Assembly: GCF_050624435.1 (NCBI RefSeq)
Contig: NC_134530.1
Location: forward strand, 142,702,721-142,766,720
DNA length: 64,000 bases
Reading direction: 5' to 3'
DNA from: Tenrec ecaudatus
Taxonomy: Eukaryota > Chordata > Mammalia > Afrosoricida > Tenrecidae
Both the position numbers and the translations under genes were made by a program. Positions 56,546 to 64,000 of the stretch are shown piece by piece. The notes under the pieces were generated by a model. The model saw only the letters and a list, made by a program, of their open reading frames with translations, searched no databases and was not told the origin of the DNA. The number at the start of each line of letters is the position of its first letter. The first letter of the stretch is position 1.

Positions 56546-57980
56546 GGTGACCTATACATGTGTTTTAGATTTCTCTACGTGACATCCCTGTTCCAGAAAG
56601 CCCAGTCCATTTCCTCGCTCTGAAACTATAGATTTCCCTCTGGATAATTCTACTTCTGAAAATACCAGAGAAAGAATCCTGTTTTCCTTGTTTGCGTTAT
56701 TTTTTATCTGCAAGACACCTACTCCAGAGATGCCTATAAAGTGACGCAGGAGTACATAGGAACCAGAAAACAATTTCACCCAAGGGCTTAGGAAATGCAT
56801 CCCCGAAAGGGGTTTCAGTGAAGTCTTGAGTCATAGCACTTTGTATTTAAACGATGCTTGCCATAATACCCTGTATCACTTATTCTCAACCCACCCTTTA
56901 AAGTAAGATTTTACAGTGTTTAATAGATTCAGACCATACATGTGTACCAGCTTATAGCTGTGTTCAAGGATTTTAATGTATGTGGAGGAAAGTAATCTGT
57001 TCAGCATTCAGTGTTGAAATTAGGCTTGAGCCTAGGTCTTCTGAACGTAAACTTTGTTCCTTTTCCTTTGTACTGAGTGGTTGGTAGAAAAGAAAGTATG
57101 TGGGGGGTGGGATTCCAAGATAAAGATAACAGCACGAAGAAGGGTGTGCAGGTACACTGTGTCTGGATAAGGAACAGAAGATAATTCACCTGGAAGCAGA
57201 GAAGGGGATCAAACTGGAGAGACTCGTGACAAATTATGGGGAGGGAGCTGCATGGTTAAGGAATTAGCCTTTAGTCCACAGGCAAGAGGAACCATAAATT
57301 TCCTGATCTGGAAATGAGCTGATTGGATCTGTGTGGAAGAAACTGTTTGCATATGTTCTTTACACGTGTATTTTTAGACCAGAAAGGAAAGGCAAAAAAA
57401 ATGGCTCTTTAAGACAGAAACTGAAGGGTTTTTGGTTTTGCTTTAAATGTCCGGAGTGTCTTGCCTTTTCTCAAGCCTTAGCAAAGAAATAATTCATTTT
57501 CCATGTTGTTGTGTAATTCAGGCATCTTATTCAGAAAGGGTACTTGGGTATTTTTTGTTACTGTGTTGTGTTAGACTTTGCATATATGAGAGAATGTCTT
57601 TCTTTTTCTTTCATGCTCACTGCATGGTTTGGGCTGGGTAGAGATCTTTAGTTCATGCCAACTTCTTAGTTCTATAAAGTTTTTCACTGGTCCCTTTGGT
57701 TTTAAGAATTATAGAGAAATTATTTTTATTTCTAAGTGTGTACCCTGATTTTAATTTTCCTAGACCAAGATGAGTCATGAAATATTTCCTTCAGTGAATC
57801 TAGAAACATCCTTCTTGCATTTCCATTTTGAATTGTGTCTTCATGTATACTTTGATGCTGTGTGGAATGTGCTTAGTGACAGCAAAACAAATTTACTTTC
57901 CTAGGTGATGAAATGTGATTTTTGTCAAAAATATTCACTTTGACACATACAGTCATATGTTTATGCTAGATAGTGTCTAA
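56546..57980. other. Intron DNA, no element recognised
   Basis: AT-rich. No exon or named repeat is seen. Confidence 0.4.
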
Positions 57981-57984
57981 TATA

Positions 57985-58080
57985 ACATTTCTGCTCCCAG
58001 ATGAGAACATTAAGCCTCAGCATAATATAAGTGACTAGTCCAATGCCACAAGTATAACTTATAATAGAAGCTATCTTAAT
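57985..58080 (-). mobile_element. MIR fragment
   Basis: 'agatgagaacattaagcctc' and 'agtgactagtccaatgccac' match the MIR core in antisense. Confidence 0.5.
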
Positions 58081-58765
58081 TCTCTATATTTTGATCTCTA
58101 TAAATGATTGTGCTTTTCTCTTGCTGGCCAATAACATGAAAAGTTATGAATACAAAACTGTACGTTATAAGATAAACTGGATTTTGGTCTTAATATTTTT
58201 CTGATGGTATTAAATATTTAGAAATTTGGTAAGAAATATATAGGAGGATTTATCTCTAACTAGATGTGAGAGAACTTAAAAATACACATCACTTTAAATT
58301 CATATTTTGAGTTTAAATTTGTACTCTTGCAAGACCTACTAATTAATCATTTATACTACCAAAAAATGGACTTTTTTTCCCCCCCAAAAATAAAAGACAT
58401 CTGTCAGGCACTGTGCAGAAATCTGCTCTCAATTAAGCTAAGACTCTGTATCATAAATAGCAAATTATAACCATTTAAGTTTACAGCAACATTGATTTGA
58501 GCGCCTACAAGAATATCACAGAACACAAGTATACCACGTAGTGCTGAGTTCTTTCAATGACATTCCTCCTGAGAGCCCTTTTAAGCCATGAGCGGTGGCC
58601 TGTTGACAGACATGGCAGCTGCTCTGTGCTCTCTCCCTCCACCTGGGGGAAGAGCCCCTTCTGACCTGGGGAAGCATCCCAGCCACTCCGACGTCCACCA
58701 GGCTGGAGCCGATCTGGCTCCGTTATTCACATGCTCACACACCGTCAGCGTTTGCTTTTTACTGG
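58081..58765. other. Intron DNA, no element recognised
   Basis: AT-rich, then GC-richer from 58560. The minus-strand frame 58581-58919 runs into a SINE tail and is judged chance. Confidence 0.35.
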
Positions 58766-58767
58766 CT

Positions 58768-58868
58768 CTTGAGAGATGAGGCTTTCTACTCCCATCAAGA
58801 TTTACAGTCTGCAAAACCCACCCTTTAGGGCTACTCTGAGTCGTAATCAACTCGATGGCAGTGCCGTC
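58768..58868 (+). mobile_element. AfroSINE, 3' half
   Basis: 'gagatgaggctttctactcc' to 'gtaatcaactcgatggcagt' without the tRNA-like head. Confidence 0.8.
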
Positions 58869-59455
58869 AGATGCTTCTTCAGTCTCTTGCACCTTAAATG
58901 AAATCCTGCCTCTGCCCACACGTGGGGTACCTCTGGCTGCCCCTCTGATCTCATGTTTTCACTGAAGCACTTGAAATGAGTTGTCTGTGTTCTCGCCTCC
59001 CCTTTCCATAGTAATCTGGGTCCCACACCCACTTTGCCATTGAAACCGGTGGCTTTCTTTGCCGCCTTTGTTCCCCGACCTCTCTGCCACATTCGATACT
59101 GTTGAACAAGTCCTTCTCTGCTGATAGCTGCGCTTTGTTTCCCTTTTTCACTCTTCAGTCTCCTTTGCCTGCCCTGCCTCCACTTCCCCCAACGTGGGTG
59201 CTCCCGCAGTTCCACTCTCAGCTCTTTTTCCTTCCTACTCAGCCCTGGCCCTGAATGGCCTCTCCACTCCCACCACTTCCATCACCACTTGCGCGCTGAG
59301 CACGTGGACATTTGCTTCTTCAGCCCGAGCCTTTCCATAGAGTTCAAAATCTATATGCCTTCCAGACATTTCAAAGGAAGGACTTACAGCCTCCTCAACA
59401 CAAAATATTCCGTACTGCAGTATCATTTCCTGACTCCCCACCAGGGAAATGAATT
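58869..59455. other. Intron DNA, CT-rich, possible old LINE
   Basis: The composition is like an old reverse-oriented LINE, but I cannot assign it. Confidence 0.3.
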
Positions 59456-59456
59456 G

Positions 59457-59565
59457 CTGTTGTTGTTGTTAAGAGCCTTTGAGTCAGTGCGTGTCCAGCC
59501 GTGCCGACCCTGTGCGGTGGGACAAAACAGGCCCGGTCCTGCACCGTCCTCACAATTGTTGGATA
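59457..59565 (-). mobile_element. RTE LINE 3' terminus with (GTT)n end
   Basis: 'tgttgttgttgttaagagcc', 'gtgccgaccctgtgcggtgg' and 'acaggcccggtcctgcaccg' are the RTE 3' end in antisense. Confidence 0.7.
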
Positions 59566-60324
59566 TGTTTGTCAGGGTATCCAGGCAGTGTCCAGTTTCT
59601 GATCTATCAAGTTACAGTGAACTCCACTTTGTCCCCCCTTTTAATTTTATCTATCAGTATGTACTGCATATAATGATGCTGGTCCTGTTATTCTCAGACA
59701 GAAGATTTCTAGCCCACAGAAACAAACACAGATCCATTTTTTAAAGGTGCTGATAAAAAACAGGCCAAGATGTTGAAAACCTTGAAAGTGTGGTGTTCAC
59801 TTTATCACTGGAACCACTTTATGATGGAACAGATGTCTGCTAGACGTCAGGGAAGACCTCGTGACATGTTTTAAGCTTGGAGTCTGAAAACAGTACTCTC
59901 TCCCTTGGTTCTCAAACTTCTGATTGCATCCTAATCTACGGCCTCATTCCGTGGAGCTTTTCCTCGCTGTTGAGGAAGTAAGGGCTTCCTATAAAGGTGA
60001 CATTGACTGTACTCTGGAAGCCACGTTTCCCCGGACTCGGTGTTACCTTCCCTGGCGACAGCACTGACTCACAGCCACCCCGTGCCCAACATAATTGTGC
60101 TATTGCAGGTCAGTGGGTTTCCAGGGACTGGGTCTCGGAAGTAGAGCCCAGGCTTCTCTCCCTAGTCCTTATTAGAAAGCTCTTCTAGCGCCTGTTCTGA
60201 AGCCTGGCGGTCAGGACCTGGCTGTGCGCTGAAACCCAGCTCTCTTGTACGGAAGGCAAGAGTCCTTGCCTCTGAACTTCCCGCTAAGCGAACACAGAAC
60301 TGTCTAGATGCTTGGTAGCACTAA
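59566..60324. other. Intron DNA, no clear element
   Basis: 'gcactgactcacagccaccc' at 60060 may be a SINE trace. No exon is seen. Confidence 0.35.
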
Positions 60325-60560
60325 CATTTCTTATTGAGATAAACGATAAGCCAGGCATTGTTGTAAGCATGAACACACCCACACACAGACCCACCAAATC
60401 CACAGTGGGTAAGAGTGCATCTGTTTTCCCAGATTCCTGGGCTGCGTGGGTTCCGTTTTCCAGAGGTAAAAGGAGAAACACGGAGTGTACGCGATCTGAT
60501 CTAATGTGACAACTGACCAGGAGCAGAGGCAGGGTTTGAACCCAAGCCGACAGGGGTCTG
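60325..60560 (-). mobile_element. MIR SINE
   Basis: 'ataagccaggcattgttgta' and, further on, 'ccagaggtaaaaggagaaac' and 'gcagggtttgaacccaagcc' follow the MIR order in antisense. Confidence 0.6.
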
Positions 60561-60579
60561 CATACAAGCTCCGAACCAC

Positions 60580-60990
60580 CTTGTGTTGTTTGTTGTTGTT
60601 GTTGGGTGGCATCAAGTCAGTTCCAGCCGAGAGTGAACTGATGGACATCAGAAGGACACACTGCCTGGCCCTGCCCACCCCCGGCAGTTGTTGGCTGTGT
60701 GAGCCCACTTTGCAGCCACGGTGTCTGTCCATCTCACTGAGGGTCTTCCCTTTTCCTCTGACCATCTACTTCACGGAGCATGGTGTCCTCCAGCCTCTGG
60801 CCTCTCCTGATTACGTGTCCAAAGAGTGGGAGACAAGTCGTATCCTCCGTGCTTCTGAGAAGCACTCCAACTCGGCTTCTTCCTACGCGGATTTCTTCAC
60901 TCTCCCGCGTGGCTACCTGGAAAACCAGCTCACCTTCCTCACGGCGTTTTCTCGTTGGTGGTTTGGAAAAGTTGCACATGCTTCCTTTGA
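60580..60990 (-). mobile_element. BovB/RTE-like LINE 3' fragment
   Basis: Starts with (TTG)n, then 'gggtggcatcaagtcagttc', 'cctgattacgtgtccaaaga' and 'gtgcttctgagaagcactcc', the RTE 3' blocks in antisense. Confidence 0.75.
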
Positions 60991-61858
60991 CTTACCAAGA
61001 CGTGGCATGGTTTTAAATATGTACTTAGAGAATGTACAAATAATTATTGCCCAGAATACTAAGTAATGCAATGTGGTGGCACAGTAACTGGTCTCAAAAA
61101 AAGTAGATTCCATATTTTCATTTTATTTTTTTTTAATTTATAGATTTTCTTTGATGCTCTTGAAACATAAACAATGGCCCTAGCAAAATTTATCTTTCAA
61201 GACTGCTGCATATTCCATGTCACATTCAGCAGCTTCATAGTTTCACCTTGGAGACACTTGGCTTTTCACAGTTTCAGCACAACTCCTTTTCTGCTGCTTG
61301 GTTTCTTGAAAATGGTTAAGCAATTACATAGAACTCATAGGAAGTTAATGACTCACATAACGGAGAGCATTTACTAATATGACTTTTGTCTCCGTTGCCA
61401 AGTAGTAGTCTGAGTTTGTTTCTATGGTAACCAAGCAGACGTCACCATCAGACTTTGTCACTTTCTGTTTGTTTGGCTTGGACAGCTTTCCTACGGCTGT
61501 GTGTGTGTGTGTGTGTGTTCACATTTTGAATTATCACCAAAAAATTCGGAGTCATTGCCTTAGGCGCACACACTCATAAAAAACGTTGGAGAAATAATTT
61601 TAACAATCCAGGGCTTTTATTTTGATGTTACAACACTAACAATTATTTGACGTCAACACATCTCTTTCCCCTTACATTTCTGTTAAGAAAAGTAAAGTCA
61701 ATAGTTTAAGCTTCTAAAATTTTAGGCTGAGCTGGACCTTACCCTGTGAGATATGGGGAAGTGGTGACGAATTTTAAACAGAGCAATGACATCTCAGATT
61801 TGTATTTTAGAAGTTGCTCACTGGTAGCATGGCTCAGGCTGGACATCATTTATGGAGT
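60991..61858. other. Intron DNA, no element recognised
   Basis: A (GT)n run is at 61499-61519. No exon is seen. Confidence 0.35.
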
Positions 61859-61861
61859 TGA

Positions 61862-62606
61862 CCAGATGCCCTGGTGACATAGTGGGTTATGCATTAGGCT
61901 GCTAGCTGCAAGGTCATCTGTTTGGAACCCCCTGCCACCTCTGCAGCAGAAAGATAAGGCTGCCTACGCCTCTCAAGAGTTAGTCTCAGAAACCCACAGC
62001 AGTTTTCCTCTGTTCGTGTGTCAGTCCGGCCAGACTAGAGAAACAAATCCATGGAAACTCATATGTGTATAAGAGAGAGCTTTATATACAAGAGAAATTG
62101 AATACTGAGAAAACAGCCCAGTCCAGTCCAGATCAAGTCCCTAAGTCTGACATTAGCCCTTAGGTCCGATACCAATCTATAAAGTCCTTTGCAGACTCAG
62201 GAAACACATGCAATGATGCCGAATATAGGAAGATCACAGGCCGGTGGGAGGATAGTCTTGTGGGTCCAGTGATGGTGGCAGCATCTCGGCGCTGGTGTGG
62301 GTCTCCATGTGGCCCCTCCAGGGCCATCAGCCCTGCCATCAGCATGGCCCCATGTGCCTTGTCAGTAGAGAGTCTCTCAGGGAATGAGAGAGTCTCCTGC
62401 CTCCAAGGAGGAAATTCAGGAATTCCCAGAAGCCTCTGGAGAAGGCCGTGCCCAACAGAGGCCTCATTGGCTATGACCTGATTGACAGGCTAGACTCCAC
62501 TCCTTCGCTCTTAATCCCCTCAAACTGACTAACAATTATATAACCACCACAGTTTGATAGGGTCACTCTAGGTCAGAATCAACTAGATGGCAGTGAGTTT
62601 GGTTTG
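61862..62606 (+). mobile_element. AfroSINE split by a type A LTR
   Basis: The 5' part runs 'gatgccctggtgacatagtg' to 'cagcagttttcctctgttcg' (ending 62016). The tail resumes at 62552 with 'atagggtcactctaggtcag' and 'atggcagtgagtttggtttg'. Confidence 0.9.
62017..62551 (-). mobile_element. Solo LTR, type A, 5-bp TSD inside an AfroSINE
   Basis: The plus strand runs from 'tgtgtcagtccggccagact' to 'attatataaccaccaca'. Flanks 'gttcg' (62012-62016) and 'gtttg' (62552-62556) differ at one base. Length 535 bp. Confidence 0.9.
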
Positions 62607-62789
62607 GCCACTACAGTGTGGGCAGTGCAGAATATTGCACTGGACTCTGCTTTTCTACCTTTATCATTGCCAGGATTTTCCTCCAAATAAAGATCCCTAT
62701 GCATCTTGATATAATTAATTAGACAACTACAATTTTGGGAGCGCTGATTCAGCCTAACCAGATGTCTTGACTGTGTAGCCCTTCAGTGT

Positions 62790-62972
62790 CCCCTATTAGG
62801 CGCCCTGTCAGTGCTCTGTGGGAAGCGCTGGGACTGCTGACCACACGGTCTGTGGGTCATGGAGGAAGATGAGACTGCCTGCGCCTGTACAAACTCACAG
62901 CCTCGGAAACCTTAGGCACGGGGCTACTCAGCGTCAGAATTGAATCAATGGCAGTGGATTTGGTCTGGGGTT
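62790..62972 (+). mobile_element. AfroSINE, diverged
   Basis: 'taggcgccctgtcagtgctc', 'gaggaagatgagactgcctg' and 'gaatcaatggcagtggattt' are in order. Confidence 0.75.
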
Positions 62973-63099
62973 GGTTTGTTCTCATGGAAGAGCCTGTTCT
63001 ATAGTCTTAACATCTATGCCCATCTGCTACTTGGGAGGCAGAATTTACCTGTCTGGATACTGAATTGTGTTTTCTTAAACGTTATGCACAAACGAAGGA

Positions 63100-63540
63100 A
63101 ACCCTGTCCAGTCCTATCCCACCTTCAAAATTGTCCTATGAGCCCATTTCCGCAGCCAGTGTCCATCCATCTCCTTGCCTGAGGGCCTCCCTCTTCTTCA
63201 CTGTCCCGCTACTGTACCAGTGATGTTCTCTCGGAACTGCTGTCTCGGACAACATGTCCAAAGTAGCTAAGACAAGTCTCGCCATCCTTGCCTCTAAGAA
63301 GCACTCTGACCTTACAGTCCTTCTTCCAAGACAGATCAGGTTGTCCTGTTAGCAGCCCATGGTACTTTCAGTGTCCTTCTCTAGCAAAACAATTCAAATG
63401 TATCAATTCTTCCTTGATCCTTATTCAGTGTCCAACTTTCACACCCATTTGAGGCAACGGAAAATATCATGGCTTGGGTCAGAACCCTACTTTAGGCCTC
63501 AAAGTACCATCCTGACTTTTCAGTACACTACAAAGGTCAC
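63100..63540 (-). mobile_element. BovB/RTE-like LINE 3' fragment
   Basis: 'ccgcagccagtgtccatcca', 'acatgtccaaagtagctaag', 'aagaagcactctgaccttac' and 'cacccatttgaggcaacgg' match the other RTE pieces in antisense. Confidence 0.75.
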
Positions 63541-64000
63541 CTGGCCTTGACTGGGGCCCACCCAGGTGTACGGGCCTACTGTCTCAAAGGCCTGAGTTCC
63601 TGCATGCCCTCTAGCCTTTATCAGCTTCCAACTTCCTATAAACGGGGGAGGGAGGCTTTGCCGTGTAGAGGGACACACCCTATCCAGCTACCTAACAGGT
63701 TCTGTATTGACGAAAGGAGAGAAACTGGACATTGCACAAGCCGCTGCCAGTCGTGAACACCCAGTTGCTAGTGGATCAGCCTGCTGGTGGATACCAGGAG
63801 AGACAGGTGTCAGCGGCCCAAAGGCTCACTTACCTACAGGCTAGGAGATCTCATTTCATAGGGGAATATCTGAAGCGAGGGCTGATTCAAAAGTCGTGTG
63901 TGTGTGTGTGTGTGTACGCATACACACATACTGATGAGTTTTAAATTTATATGATATTTAACGCCATGAGAGTGAAATGGAAAGCCAAGGCAGGTCATTT
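63541..64000. other. Intron DNA to window end
   Basis: A (GT)n run is at 63896-63915. No exon is recognised. Confidence 0.35.

Overview
This is nuclear DNA from a placental mammal, almost certainly an afrotherian and most plausibly a tenrec. The argument rests on repeats. The window holds about 35 tRNA-derived SINEs of the AfroSINE type (head 'gagccctggtgg...', tail '...atgagtcagaatcaactc..ggca'), many BovB/RTE-like LINE pieces, and one short hAT element at 42851-43012 that matches the SPIN ('Space Invader') terminal sequences. SPIN has been reported in tenrec but not in most other afrotherians. The species call is an inference from recognised families, not from a database search.

Only one protein-coding gene is present: the first coding exon of EEIG2 (FAM102B), 38821-38957 on the plus strand, inside a CpG island of about 0.8 kb (38230-39030) with GC boxes and no obvious TATA box. 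A good splice donor follows at 38958. No second exon is visible, so everything from 38958 to the window end reads as intron 1 (more than 25 kb), and 1-38230 is upstream intergenic DNA. One processed pseudogene, of ribosomal protein RPS12, lies antisense in the intron (54152-54586) with 15-bp target-site duplications (TSDs).

The rest is layered mobile elements. (1) A family of non-LTR retrotransposon 3' ends, probably the 3' UTR of a lineage-specific L1, occurs in ten copies; the longest run to about 2 kb of non-coding sequence ending in 'aataaaatgattt' plus an A-rich tail. (2) Solo LTRs fall into three related types (A, B, C); several are bounded by TG...CA and 5-bp TSDs. (3) DNA transposons include a 2.4-kb mariner with TA flanks, two small mariner hairpin elements, a 247-bp palindromic hAT element, the SPIN-like element, and a deleted hAT copy that still carries an open reading frame. 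(4) Old mammalian repeats (MIR, L2, L1M-type, MaLR LTRs) form the background.

Nested insertions give a clear relative chronology. The best nest is 13600-15996: a mariner interrupted by hAT-derived sequence, which was then hit by an LTR. AfroSINEs are split by SPIN, by an LTR and by an L1. Most open reading frames in the window are chance frames inside repeats or GC-rich DNA and are not listed as genes.
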